Shown here: piece by piece, positions 21,548 through 35,600 of the stretch | Numbering within the stretch: position 1 is the stretch's first letter | Layout: each line of letters begins with the position of its first letter | Assembly: GCA_013339765.2 (NCBI GenBank) | Contig: CM023457.1 | Span: 51,857,745 to 51,921,744 of the forward strand | Reading direction: 5' to 3' | Origin: Haemaphysalis longicornis | Taxonomy: Eukaryota; Arthropoda; Arachnida; Ixodida; Ixodidae | DNA: 64,000 bases | The notes under the pieces: generated by a model | What the model was told of the DNA's origin: nothing | Seen by the model: only the letters and a program-made list of their open reading frames with translations | Database searches by the model: none | Program-made: the position numbers and the translations under genes

Positions 21548-23485
21548 AACAAATATGGCCGACCAACAAAGGCACTCTGTGACCAGTACACCAGTGTTGA
21601 GCAGTAGTGGCAGCGAAAGCTCGCCCCGTCGTTGCAGCGCTCGTGCGGAACCGTTTGCTCTCTTTACTCGGACGTCACTTCTTTCTCAAAAATATGGCAT
21701 ACATTTATCTAAACACGAAAACAAAAAACTGTGGCATACAAGATGCTGAAAATGGACGCGCGTGAGAACACTAGTTAAGCGAGCATTAAATACAAGGCCT
21801 TAACGGAGGGTTCTTCAGTCCGCACCCGCACGCACATCGCACACGCACGTGTGGGCACATTGGACAAAACGCACACCGAAGAGCGTGTCACGCATGTCAT
21901 TGGCAGTGGAACTGGCGAATCACGGCTGAGCCCTAGAGGGTGAAGGAAAAGCTCACAAGTACATTTGGCTCTGCATTGCTATATATTCTGAGAGACCTAA
22001 GCACAAAAAAGAAGTCTACTAAGTACACTACTTGGCACTAGCACCGTAAAGAAGTCAGTGGGGGGAGGGGGTGGTGGCCGCTGTGCCATTCATCACAAAG
22101 GGAATAAAATTCCTCTAAAGACTGTGCTTTCAGCGATAAACCCTGTGAGGTCGTTGTTACAGCACTAAGCTTGGTTTTAAATGCAAAAAAAAGGTTCTTA
22201 ATTTTTAGAGGAACTAAACTTACGATCAAGTTTAGAAGACTCATGGGTTTTGCTACGCAATGCCATATAACACCAACACCCCCTTTCCTCACAAAACAAA
22301 ACACGTACAATGAGAAACAAAATTGCACTGTTCCGGTACAACTCTGAACTGAAACCCTGGTTGGCTCCTCGTATTGTTCAGCATAAAAGCATGCCTTCGA
22401 ACACCAGGGCTCTCTGCACTACGCACCACTGAGTACAACACTTGAAGCATCAACAATACATGATAAGTTTTTTTTTCTTTCTTTCATTGATTTTGCCACG
22501 ATGGTTGCATGGTTATACAAAAATGCGTTTTGATTATGTGAATTCGTTCACTTTATTAAATACAATTTAATGACGATGAGGTGACTGGCTTCTGGTTGCT
22601 TCGTGCTTAGCAGGCAGCACGGGAGGTTTCAACGAAACGGCTGTGAGAAGACCGATCGGCTCAATGGCAGTGAGTACATAAAAGTTAAACAGCTAAGCTG
22701 TAAACCCATGAGCAATTGCAAGGTTAAAATGTGCTCGCGTAGCAACGTAGACTCTTAACTTGCGTGACTTATGGCACGGGACACCTTTCGGCACTTTTAA
22801 CAACACTCGGTTCCCTCTCACGATACAATTATCAGTGCTCGAAAAAATGACCGATGCAGTGCATACCTATTTTTTGTGCTCAGTCATATCCAGCTTGTCT
22901 TATAACTTCCTTTGTTAAATGGCAGTGCTGTTGCTTGTTTTGCGAATGCACATTGTAACAGCTGGTCATTTTTACCGCGACATAGGTCGCTACAACATCC
23001 GCGCACTACACCAATTCGCACAGCTGATGCAGCCAGTCAAAGTCTGCACAAATGCCTCAGCAAACCGCCCGCTGTCTTCACCTAAGCATAAAGCAATCCA
23101 CGAAAGCAGTCACCGGTTTGGTCAGCCCTTCTGCAATCCCAGCATGCTCGTAGCAACCACCGTTGCTTTTACACTCGTATTGCAAAGAATGGGCAGTAGC
23201 GCCGACGTTCACTCTTTCCCGAGGAGGTCCAGACAAGAGGAGTGCAGCAGTGGTAGTGCTTAGAACAAAGGCAACACCACAAATCATTTGTGCAGCTGTC
23301 CTGACAATATGCAACTCTGAACCACTTCTGTTGTTAAAGTAAGCGCAACTGAGAACTCCATCGTTGTACAGCTCTTACGACACTTGGCGGACTTTCTTTA
23401 CGGCTGCAACCCCTCTGAGGGACCGTCCCGAGAGAGACTAAACGCCGTCTCGCCCTGCTGCCTCCTGGGAAACAGAGGGGAGGAG
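21548..23485 (-). other. Probable 3' UTR of the laminin beta gene
   Basis: No long open frame or repeat stands out between the stop codon and the two AATAAA sites. Assignment as 3' UTR rests on position only. Confidence 0.4.
22552..22557 (-). terminator. Possible proximal poly(A) signal of the laminin gene
   Basis: AATAAA on the minus strand lies about 930 bases after the stop codon at 23486, with GTGAACG downstream. It is one of two plausible sites. Confidence 0.4.
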
Positions 23486-23625
23486 TTAATTCTGGCACTG
23501 GCGGTAGTAGGTGGAGCGCTTGTCGATGTGCTCCAAGTACCCCGTCATCTCCCGGTTCAGCATCTCCAAGATCTCGGAGTAGTCCGTCAGCCGCTTCTCG
23601 TTTTCGTCAAACTCGTCCTCCATGC
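23486..23625 (-). CDS. Laminin beta last exon: C terminus and stop
   Basis: MEDEFDENEKRLTDYSEILE through MTGYLEHIDKRSTYYRQCQN then TAA. The Cys three residues from the end corresponds to the beta-gamma interchain disulfide cysteine. Confidence 0.96.
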
Positions 23626-26600
23626 CTGTGAAAAACACAGCCAACATAGGATCACACACGTACTTTCGTGCGAAAGAGCTGGGAATCATGAAACTTTTGT
23701 GCAGAGAAAGCCCATTGTAAGATTACAACAGTTGCGTTGTAAACTTACAATGTTTACTATGCAACTGTTGTACACAACAGTTGCGTTGTAACAGCTGCGT
23801 TGTAACCCCTTCTATCTAACTTCCTACATCACTCAAACGACTTCACACCAACTGGACTCATCTCCCTATCTCTTTTCGGGGTGTATATTGTAATACCATT
23901 TCAGAGGCTGAAAGATGCGAAACGTAATCGCCGCTTTTGAAACAACTGAGTGCACTTGGTTCCCGAGACGTCTTGTTGTAGGTGGACTTACCTTGGAGAA
24001 GCTGCGTCTTTGAGTTGACAGACTCGGCCAGCTTGCGAGCGCGCTCGCGCAGCTTCTCAGCCCTGTCCTTCATGTCTCCGCTGGCTGTGGATTTGCCTCC
24101 AAGCTCGGCTACGACTCGCGTGTACTCCGCCTCCAGGTCCTCGGCTTCCTGTCAGGCAAGACAAACAGCGATGCAATTTATATCACGCGTTGACCTTTGT
24201 AAATACTTTAATGCGGCTGCCATGTTCAACATCGAAAATGCGTAAAAGCTTTCGCAAAAATGTTCGGCGACTTGACAGGAGATGAATGGATCGTACGTTG
24301 TGTGCCTGGCCGGCGAGACGGTCGGCCCCCTTGGCTTCGGCTACGGCTTTGCGGGCGTCCAGGTTGTTCTGCGTGTACTTCTTCTTCAGCTCGGCCAGCC
24401 GGTCTTGCAGCCCCCCAACTTCGTCCAGTGAGCGGTTCGCCACTCCTTGGGCCTTGTACGCGGCGTCTTCAATCTGTGCCATATGAATAAAGTTGAAGTG
24501 TTATTGTGACACGGTCTGTTCAGCACCACTTTGTCAGCAGTGCTTTTACTCAATGACCTCATCAGGGGATAGATAATTAGGAGGCCATACAAAACGATGT
24601 ATGGCTCAGCTATTGCTATCACATTAATGTAGCATGCACTGGCTTGCAGAGTTGCTGTGGCTGCACTTAGGCTGAACTTTGGCCTAATCTGACATGTACT
24701 ACAGTGCTTTACCAAACATTTGCATGCATATGAACTTGCACAAAAAAAAAAAGTGTAAAGAGGCACAGGATCACGTTTTTGCTTACAGGGAGGTTGTACA
24801 TCAAGCCAACCTGCATCAACCTTCCTAGTAAAAAGGATGACAAACACACACAAAAAAGTCTGGCTGCTAGGCAGAAGCAAATTTCAGGTTAATTGCATTA
24901 CTCGTCTAAATTGAAGCGGCTTGACAATAAAACCGACGTTCCAAAGAGTTGTGCAAGGATGATCACTTTCCCGCACTGCAAAGAAATTGTACTATCACTC
25001 GCAGGAGCGAGGCCAAAATATTTTACCACAGACTGTTGGTGAAGACAAGAACATTTCCGAATTTCAATAGATAAGCAACCGCATATTCTTACAAGTGTCT
25101 CACAATCATGTGGTGTAAAACGTAGCGAGGCCTAACCCTACAGGAACCTCTTCTTCTACCAATAGAATAGAATAGAACAAAACTTTATTTTTATATCAAG
25201 AGCGTGATGCAGGATAGCTGTGGAAATCCCCTTTCTACTGAAATAAAAAAAAAACGAGAAACACATTTTATTCAGTCTGCACCAGATGGAGCTAACTGCC
25301 TAGCACGCGAGAGTAGAGTAGAGAAGTGATATATGCCTGAAATACCAAACTAGGCTGTTAGGAATGTTTTCATGGATCTGTGAAGTGTTTTGTATTGGAG
25401 CAGGGTGGTTTTCATGTACGTGGGTCACAAATTAGCATGTCCCACACGAACGTGATCAGGTGAAGTTCCCCCCGAGATAAACCACAGGCCAGAGACGTGA
25501 TGTTTGCAGTGAGTGGGCTCCTTAGAAGAAGATGAGATCTCAGAGAACGAGAGAGACGGCCGTGCCTGCGCCAGGTCCTCCTCTGCGGTGTTGATGTGCT
25601 CCCGGGCCTGGTCGATGGCCTGCTTGGCCTTGCCCTGGGCCTCAGCTGCATCGTCCAGGTTCTGCAGGACCTCCTTGGCCGTGTCCAGGATCTTGTTCGC
25701 CTTGGTCCTGGGAACGGGAGGGAAGAGGAGAAGAGCCGTTCCACTCAAGGTGAAAGCTGTTGCAAGTGCAGAGCAGTGGTTCACCATAATGGGCTGCAGC
25801 GCCGTTATCCGCCCACTGCTACCACCCAAAGCAATTCAAATTTCCCACCTTCGCAGTGCTCGCGCGCCCCCGGCCTGAAACTGCGCCAGCGGAAGCTCTG
25901 TTCTCTTTGTGCTTGCTTTTCCTCGTGCACGTGCCTGTGTTGCACTGCCACTTTTTTACGCGTACTATCGTAAAAAACAACCCTAGGAGCATTCTTAACT
26001 AAAGCGGGCACTGCCGGTAAATTACGTATATTTTGCCTCAAATATACCTGCAGTTTTCTTTGCGCTAAACAATGGAAAGATGTATGACAAGCGCCAGTGG
26101 TTCACGAGTTTTGAACGCTTATGACTATATAAATGGCTTGGCTTTCGAAGCATCCGGGTTACGCTGCACTGCACTGTAGGCGGGCTCTTGCCTATTGGAC
26201 ACCAGGCGCCCACGGCAATGCGACCCACTTGTCTTGCCACGGCAGCCTACCTGGCCAGGTCGGCGCGTGCCTTGAGGTCCTTGGCGAGGCTGAGGTCGGG
26301 GCCGGTCTCCCTCAAGATGGCGTCGATGTCCGTCAGGCTGGCTATCGTGTCGTTGATCTCACGGGCAAGCTCCCGGATTTGCTCCGGTTCCAGCGAGATG
26401 GACAGGGCAATGCACTGCGAGCACGAGAACGAACCATTAGCCATTGGGTGGCCAACAAAACTGCTGTCGGACAGAGTTTGCCAGTTCTCATGCTTGAAAA
26501 CAAATGAGTTGGTTGAAGTTGTTGTAGAACTTCAAGCAACCCTTCAACCAACCAACAAATAAGGAAGAAAAAAAGTAGTTTTTTTTTTCGGCAGGGTCAC

Positions 26601-29600
26601 GCACATTGCAGCATGCCTTTTGGTTGCGTTCAGTAAATGTCACTTCGTCACTTATATATCGAGCTCTGGCCTCAAAACAGAAGCACAGGTCTTCAGGTTT
26701 CAGACCTGTGCTTCTGCCACAGAATGTATACACCTGACCCAAATGCAGAATTTATCCACATACAGTCTATTAAACTTTACTTTTTACTACACTTGAGAAG
26801 GCACCCGCAACTAATGACTTTTACGCTTCCATAAACTTTGCACTTACTAGCTCATCAGGCCACACACGCCATGATTGTTGGTGCACAAGCGTTTAGGCCA
26901 TGAAAGAAGGGCTGCGCAGCAGTTAAATCAACAGTTAGGTATGGATGCCTGCTAAGGGCACCGAGAAAAGTCGGCCCCGCATATCTACTCACTTTGTTGC
27001 AAATGTCATCAAAAGAGAAGTCGTCTGCCATCCCTACCGCGCAAATGCCTATATATCCTCTCACCTGCCCAACCCTCAATCTGTTCCCCTCCTGTTTTCC
27101 CATGATAAACACACTAGAGGTCTGCTTCAAATTCAATTCAATTCAATTTTCCTGTGCTCCACTGCTCAAGCCTCATTCATAAGAACTTTTCGTTACTTGG
27201 AATGACGCCGTGAGAACCAGGCCTGTCCCGTGATTTCTTTTTTTTTTAAATTTTTGGGTCAAAATATTGCTTTCAATGCACATTTCTTACTCGTTCTCAC
27301 GAATACCAAGCACACGTTTATTTTCAATTAAAAGAGCACTGCCAATATCAGTTGTGCATTGATGTTTTGCATCAAATTTGCGTAATATTTGCACAATAAA
27401 TATGCGTAATCAATATGCATAACAATGTTGACAGGTATTCAGCAGGTTTCCAGATTTGGTGGTTTGGAAATGTTCTGCTTATATAAACTTCTCTTTTCAG
27501 AATTCCTTTAACTTTGGCCAAGTGGCTGAATTGGGGTACAGACAGACATACAGACAGACCAAAATTTTCGGGTTTAACTCTTTCGTTACAGTGCCATAGG
27601 CCACTGGACACGGAGTTCTGATGATTTCAAACGTCCCGCGAAAGCTAAAAACGGCACCTCGCAGACAACTAAAGCCATCTGGCGTATTTATTGACAACTC
27701 ATTTTTCGTTTTTATTATGTTTTGTTGATATCTCGCGGGCCGAGACCGCGCCAAGAGTGAAATTAGAACCCGCGATAGTGGCGAGTTGTGTGAAAACAGC
27801 GTCCGCTGTATTTGGGCTGTATTTATAAACAAAATGGGCTTCCTATTTGACGACTGCGGCTTTACACATTGATGTGTAGTGTCTGGACAACGTACGGTGG
27901 GGATATTTCGCCAAATGCGCCCCGTCATATCGCGTTATCACCTTCATGATAGCCTGGCACTAGCATCAGATTACCGCTACAGAGCGATGCGCGACACTTC
28001 TCAAGAGCGCAGAATTTTTTTTTTTCTGGTTTTTTACCACTAAAGTGAAAAGGATTTTGTGTCAGAACACAAAAAAGTGTGCTTGGATGCATGACCGACT
28101 TACACTCGAGTGGCTTTTAGGAGTGGCACAGCCGTCAGTTCCGCTAGGTTGACAGGCCCACAAAAATACAAAACCTGGTGTACAGCGTTGATATATATAT
28201 TGAATCATAGCGAAGAAATGTAGGAACAATTTGTATATCTTAGAATTCCTAAAATAATTTTTAGGCTCATTACAATTGCCTATACACGTTGCGTGTATAC
28301 TTTTTTGTGCGTTTTTTTCTGATTATTTGACTAATAAACTGTAAGTAATTGCACCCTTCACAAAACTGCTGTTATGTGTTTGTAAGAGCAATCTATAAGC
28401 TACAATTCCATGCATAGCAATGCTAAATGTGTCCACTAGCTCAAGAGAAAGAAATAGTTTTGTGGAAGCACTCAAAATCGGCAGTTTTTCCGCCGCAACG
28501 AAAGAGTTAAGCAGCCCAAAAAAAAACATCATCTTTAAGAAACCATGCTGCCAGCACTGCACCTCTTCAGCCAGCACCCTGATCTCTGCGGGCCGCGCCC
28601 TCGCCCCGCTGAGGAACTTGTCGATGCGGTCCAGCAGGTCCTGCAGGTCAGTGGTGACGTCTTCCGACTGGTTCTTGGCCATCTGCGACCGCTCAAAGGC
28701 CCTCTTCGCTTCCTCCAGGGCCCTCTGCGACTCCTTCTCGGCCGAGCCAACCTGCAAGCGCAATTGCAACGAGCGTCCAGTGGGCCTGCTGACGGCACTT
28801 CACAAGAGACCTCACAGTCGTAGACAAGCACAGTCGCTACGGCAAATGAACTGCAGCACCTCCCCACAATGCATGGGAAGTTATTTGGCCTCCTCGTACC
28901 AAGCCTTCAGCATAAGGCTGAAAGCTTGGTGCTAAACGGCTCGTCAACATTTTACTTGCAACAATGCTATAATAAAACTTTTTTTGATGCAGTCTGCGCT
29001 CCAACTAAGTTACACCATAAGCACCCAAAAGAGAGAGAGAGAGGGGAGAAGGGGGAATTTAGAGCTTATGACAATCCTTTACATGCAAAAAACGGCAAAG
29101 CTTTTACAAAAGTACGGCTGTATTAAGTGAAGCTGCGCCTGTCGGAAGGCGCAACGAGCATGTTTGCTTACACACTTCGGGAAATACGAACAGCTCCAAA
29201 AACTTTAGCGGCCGTTTCCTCGAATGTGTATTTTGAGCCTCCCGACTACCGTATTTTCGCGCGTGTAACCCGCCCCTGCACCCCCCACTTTCAGCCTGCC
29301 GGAAAAGAAAAAAAAATTCTCGCATATTGCCCGCACATTTGATACACGAAAGGCTGCACCAAAGCTACTTGCTCGAGCAACACATCACATACCATATGTA
29401 GACAGGAAAAGCGTAATATTCAGTTGTTAGACTGCGCTCGTCCTTGTTTTTTCTTCCTTGTCCTTGTATGTTTCGCGCAATCGCTGCCATGGAAGGCTTA
29501 GTCAGGGTTACTGCGTAGGAGCTTCACGGCACAACGCGCATTGCCGTGAAGCTGCACTAAAGGGAACACCCCGCGTATTATCTGCAGCCCTACTTTGCCA

Positions 29601-32600
29601 TTGAAATGTTCGCATATTTAGTGCGGGGTATACGCGCGAAAATACGGTACTTTGTTACAAGGGTAGACGGAAAATGGGTGGAGAGGTTCTGAGGACTCGT
29701 TTGTGTCGCTTCAATCCTTCTCAGGGTATGCTTGATGTCATGACAGGGCTAGATTTTTTTTATACTCATATTTTTGAATGACACAGTACGCCAGAAGTTC
29801 CGGTAAAATATACAGCAGTGCATATAACGCTCCGCGCAAAATAAGCCAGTCCCTCTTTCTTGAGTCCCTCACCGCTCCAAAGAGCTGTCGAGCCTCTGCC
29901 TCCTTGTCGACCAGGATCTGGTTGGCGTCGACAGCCATGGTCAGCGTGGTGTTGGCGCCGGTGACCGCGCCTTCGTCGCAGCCCAGACCGCCACAGTGGT
30001 TGCAGCCCGCACCGCCGCAGATGGGGTCGCAGCGGTCCACAGTTCCCCGCTTGAAGCACACCAGCTCGTTCACGTCAGAGATCTGGTCTTCCAGATCGGC
30101 GACCTGTGTTTGGGAGGTGCATAAATGATTAGTATGAATCAACGCATTCCCGTCTTGACGAATGCAGTGATGATACGAAAGAGCAAAGAAAAAACCACAC
30201 ATAAAAAAAACTGTGGTTGATTCCTCTGTCATAGGAATCGGTAAAACACAAAATAGAAATGTGCAGCGAAATCTGCAGCTGAGCATAATTTGCGAGTCGG
30301 CAGCTATCTTGTGGGTGTGCTTGGCGAGCGACGCCCTGCTGGCTGGTCGCTTCGGCAAAGGTGTACTGATGTCATTTCCGTGACGGATATGATGTCAGTG
30401 AGTGAAATCTTTGTTATGCTGACATAGAACACTTTCGTGTTAAAATAGGTAATCCCTTCCCATTATTTACCATTGCTGACTATGGCCGCTGTGTTACTGT
30501 CACTACTGCTTGTAACGCACTTAATAGCTACCCAGTAGTAAACTTCGCATCAAATTTTGCACGTCTCACTTCTTGGACTAGCTAGCATGTGTGTCAGAAT
30601 ACCTCCGGGTATTCTGATACACATTATTGCCATTTGATCTTGGCGCTGCATGGTGGTTCTGGCTGGTTTTCAGCTTGCGATGTGTTAGTTTGAACTGAAC
30701 TCGCTGGCGCAATCGGATTTCATAAATACATCTCTTTGCACATGTACATGCATGTTTGGGATGGATGTAGGAGGGCATAAATCTTATCTTGACACAAAAT
30801 CTTTATATAGATGCAGCACAAAGCAAGCACAAGCTAAGACAAGTCCTTTGTAAGCCCAACATGCTTTGGTTTCCAAGAATATTCGTACCACCAAGTTGTA
30901 GCTTTTGGGTGTGCAGAACAAGTAATGCGTTTTGCACATTCCTGCAAATTAGACAGTTGACAGGGAAATTTTTTCCAAGCGCACAAGACAATTACAGCAA
31001 TGAATTGCATCTTTCAAGTAAGGAAGGTATTCTTTTTACCTGTCGCTGAAGTTGTTAAACGCAGCCTAAGTTCTCTAGTGCCAAACATCTGTTTCGAGAC
31101 TCCAACCCTACATTTTTAGTAGAAAAGCACACAACACCCATGGCTCGAATCATGGTACGTTTTTGTTCGTAATGCTAATGGTTTGTAACGTGAATGCTTC
31201 GAAATGGTGAAAACGAGCGAAAAGTACAGGTGCAGGCAACGTGACAGTGCTCCGATCGGGCAGCCTAGCGGGCACCTGAACCCCCGTTGCTCAATCACCT
31301 CCTGCTGCAGCTTGCGCAGGGCGTTCTCGTTCTCGAGGTAGGTGGCGTTGTAGCGGCTGGCGGCGCTCTCCAGCATGCGCTCAGTCAACCGGCGCATGGT
31401 GCTGGACTTTTGGATGTCCTCCTGCGCCCCCTGCACGCGGCCGCTGGCCTGCTGCGACCGCTTCTGGGCCTCCCGCGTGATGTTCAGGGCACCTAAATAA
31501 AGGGGGCACACTGGTCTTAGAAACATTTTTTTTTTTTTTTTGCTTACCAACCAATTGTGACGAAACTTCATTGGCTTGTTCAGTTTTTGATGTGTTTTTG
31601 ATAATTACTTTTGATGTGAGGTAACTAGTTTCTGAGTTAATTAAAAATTCTCCTAGATTGTTCTTGAGAACAATAGGAAAAAAAAAAAACTATTCAATAA
31701 AAGATTACCAGCAAGGTATGAATAGATTCCAGACGTTGTGGAGAATGAAATGTGGGAAGCAGTTTTCTTGTTTTGCAATCACATACACGTTTACATCAAT
31801 TCTCACTTCTTGGTGTGAACTACTCCTGCTAACCATTTAAAATTAATGCTAATTAAACAACTATTGAAACACAAAATGCAAAGTCTGCTTCCCATAATGC
31901 ATGGTTTAAACATTCAGCTTCACAGTGCAAAAGAAATGATCTTCCTAGCTGCACTACCTGCTGGGATGCACCTCTCGAGAATTTCGTATCACTGCGATAC
32001 CGCTCGCGGCGAAAAAGTAGGAAATTATGGGAAAATTGTTATTTCTTTTGTTGAAATCGTGTCTCCGTGGCTTTTATAAATACCTGGTACTGTTCTCCGT
32101 ACAAAATTTTCAGACGAAAAACTGTGCAAATCAAGATAAAAGTGATACCTAAAAACACTTTTTTGGGGAAATTCTTCCATGTGCACACTCACTCGCACAC
32201 CTTTAATTTTATATTCTTCCACACCCCTGTGGACAGCACGCACTTTGAAATGAAAGGAAAAGGAGCGTGCAGCGACGCTCCCCAAGGGAACTACACTGCC
32301 GCAGAGTGCCACAAGTACATTTTGTAGGACGGCTTGACGGTTGGACGTCATGGCGAGTAAAAGAGTTGTTTGATTTCTAGACCAGATTTAATCAAATTAA
32401 GAGCATTCATGTGGTTAGCCATCCTAATAACAAAACTGCATTTGGTTCAAGGATACCTTCTATACTTCTTGAGTCACAACACCTTCACCAAGTCGCGTCA
32501 AGATTGATTGATTAATTAGCAAAAACTCCACAAAATTATTATGTCTGTGTGATCACGAAGGTCTATTCTGTGCAAGGGAGCTGTTGGATTGTTTTTCACT

Positions 32601-35600
32601 CCTTCTAGGCATAAAAGATGGTCAAATTCCTTCTGACATCAGAAATCAGTTTCCTTGTAAAAAGGAAGGTGAACGTTTTCTAGTTTTTAGTAGGATGCGC
32701 AGGAATAACATGAAAGGAACTTCCAACTTGAGAAATACATCTCGGTTCTCTGTCAGAAAGAACACTAGTTTACATGAACAGACCATAAGCATGCACAGTG
32801 TTCACACCTCCAGGAAAAGATTTGCATAGGAAAAGACATGAATATAAATTCTATTGAAAAGAAACGGTAATGTTCCCTTTGCCCCTATGCAGCATCCATG
32901 AGAAGGCAATCAATTGTCCCAGCAGGCCTACCAACAACGATGTGTTCTATTTTGGGCCCCGCCAAATTAAACACAGACAAGTGAACAACCGCAGCTGCTG
33001 CTGCACCAATCTGTGTGCAGTTCTGAGCGTCACCAAATGTGCGTATCAGAAGTTAATGTAAGGCAGTATTAATAGCGACCGTGCGGTGAAAACCTCATGC
33101 GCTGGCAAAAGTGGCAGAGTCCCCCAAAAAAAGCAAAGACACTAAAAAATTGGCCAGCTGTGGTGAAAACGATTTCCTGATGCGCTCAACCTGTCACTAG
33201 CAAGCTTACTTAGGCATTGTGCAAAAAACTTGCGAACATTTATGCCCCGCCAAAAAAATCAGAACTGACAACTAATAATAATAATATAATAACAACAATA
33301 AGTGAGACAGGCTGGGTTTACGAGAGCTTTGTGAAGCATACCAGTGCTTTTGCATACACCTCACTTTGCCTCAAGGGCTCTAGCAGTGAACCACCCTTTC
33401 ATCAGTCATCACCATCGATGACTAAGAAACCACCAGCTCGGGTCAAGGAACCAGCTGACATAGGCCCCCCCCGGTACCTTCCACGTTGGCCTCCTGCAAA
33501 GCGGTGGTGTTCTCCCTCAGGGCCTTGGCGTCCTTGCCCAGCTTTTGTGCTCGCTCGTGCAGAGCGACCAGCTTGAGGTTGACGTCGAAGGAGCGCTGCG
33601 TCACGTTGGCCGACCGGTCGCCGATCTCCTCCAGCTGCATCTGGCTCTCGGTCAGGTTGCGCCTGTGAGGGAATTTCGCAATCAAAGGGCCAATCTTAAT
33701 ACTTGCAGGATGAAACTACTGGCTACGGCAAGTGCTGGAGATACTGTTCGAGCCAGAAAACCAGGAAATCTAAGATTGATTACCATGAGCGGTTGTAATT
33801 ATCCCCCAGTAAAGAGGAAAGAACAAGGAGTCGTGGCATCCCTCTCCCTATGAGGAGACAGCTGAGGCATTTGTGCCTTGTTCTCCTCAACTGTGTAACT
33901 ACGGATGACTCTCATTAGTCACAAACCCTTGTTAATGCGATTTCTCATGCAATTTGTTTCAGAAGTCCCAACAGGTGTCCGAAATTTGTAATGGAGACAA
34001 AAAAAAAAAAAAAAGAAAAAAGAAGAAAACACTCATTTGGATGCAAAGAAACGTAATTACATAAATAATTACAACCAAACAAAAACTTCATTTTCAAATC
34101 TACAATAAGCAAAAGATGGGTTTGCTCACATGATCTTCTTTTAACCACTGCTTAAAGAAACACCAGCTAGTCCATCTACATAAAAGTGTCCACAAATAGT
34201 CTGCAATAGAGCAGCACTTGCCACTAAGAACATTTCAGCACAGAGTGACTACGCTTGTGAGATGTCCAGGCAAAAAGGAGGGAAGACTACAAGAATGAAA
34301 ACAGTCACAGCGTGCACTTCGAGCCACGCATTTACATTTTTCGCGTCTTGACACAGCACCACGAAATGGTGTCTTGTTTGCCAATACCGTAAACATTGTG
34401 AGCAGTTTGGAAGAAAGGGCTGACCGTATCTCCTCGATCAGTGACTGGCGGTCATGAGGTCCAGTCCCGTGATGTTCGCCCCGCTGAGAATCTCCTCCAC
34501 CTCGTGCAGCCGCTCCTCCATCTCCTGGAACTCGCGCGTGTAGACGCCCGTCGTGCCCTGCTGCTTGATCTGGCGGGCCGAGTTGATCATGTTCTGCGTC
34601 TCCTCTGCAACCAAGGGTGTGCGAATTTCGTAACGTGCAATTGTGCACAACAACTCCAAGTACGTACTGTATTTTACAGTCTATAAGTCACACTTTTGTA
34701 TAAGTTGCACACCCTCAAACTGCAGTTTTTCCAAAAAAAAAAAAAAAAACCTGTATAAGTCACACCGGTGGCATAAGATGCACCAGTGTACAAAACGCAT
34801 GTGTTAATTAGGTAAACTCAGAGAGGATCAGTTTATTAGAAAGTGCAGTAAAGTACACATGGTTGCGGTGGCTGCCTCCTCCGAATTCATCCCTTGGTAA
34901 AGCAGTGCTAGACATGTGCCATCTACCGTCCAAAGTCTAGACAGAACTAACTTTTCACATATGGGTTACTGATACACACAGATGGCATGTACTTACAGAC
35001 GGCATTTAGGCAAAACCATCGAAGCCTTCTTCCTCCGACTCGCTAACAAATAATCATTCATTTAGACCATAGAGCTGTGTCTCTTAATGTGCGCTGACAT
35101 CACGCAGCACACAGGCACCTTTTTAGAGCGCAGACCATGCGCGGCCGCCACGTACCGAATTTATTGCATACATAAGTCGCACCACGTGGATAAGACGCAC
35201 CAACGAAAATTTCAGAAAAAAAATCGCGACTTATACACCGGAAAATACGGTAATATTAAGAAGAAGCCTTGAAACTGCACAATGCGTAATTACGCGAGAT
35301 TACTCGAAAACCAGAGCCCTTCTCACCGTGAAGAGGGACGTCCAGTGAAGCTAGTACTCGGTGGGATTGCTGCGTTGAATTGTAAGGACAGCACTACGCA
35401 ACAGACGAAAGACACTGACGCGATTGGTGGGTAGCGACAGTGACGTGTCTCTAGTGCGCTGCACAGGTGGCCACCAAAGAGTGCACAGCATTGTGCAATG
35501 TTAGTGGGGAGAGAAACATCGCACGTGGTGAGAGGAATATAAATTGGGGCTATAACCATGCTCTCGCCACAGATGACCATGCTTGCTGTGCAGCACACGG

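Noticed and set aside
23700..23800. Repeated GTTGCGTTGTAA words as a regulatory hairpin
   Set aside because: A small local repeat in the last intron; no conserved regulatory pattern is recognised.
31262..31299. Extension of laminin exon 20 to a later GTGCCC donor
   Set aside because: That join would leave phase 2, whereas exon 21 needs phase 0; the GTGATT donor fits.
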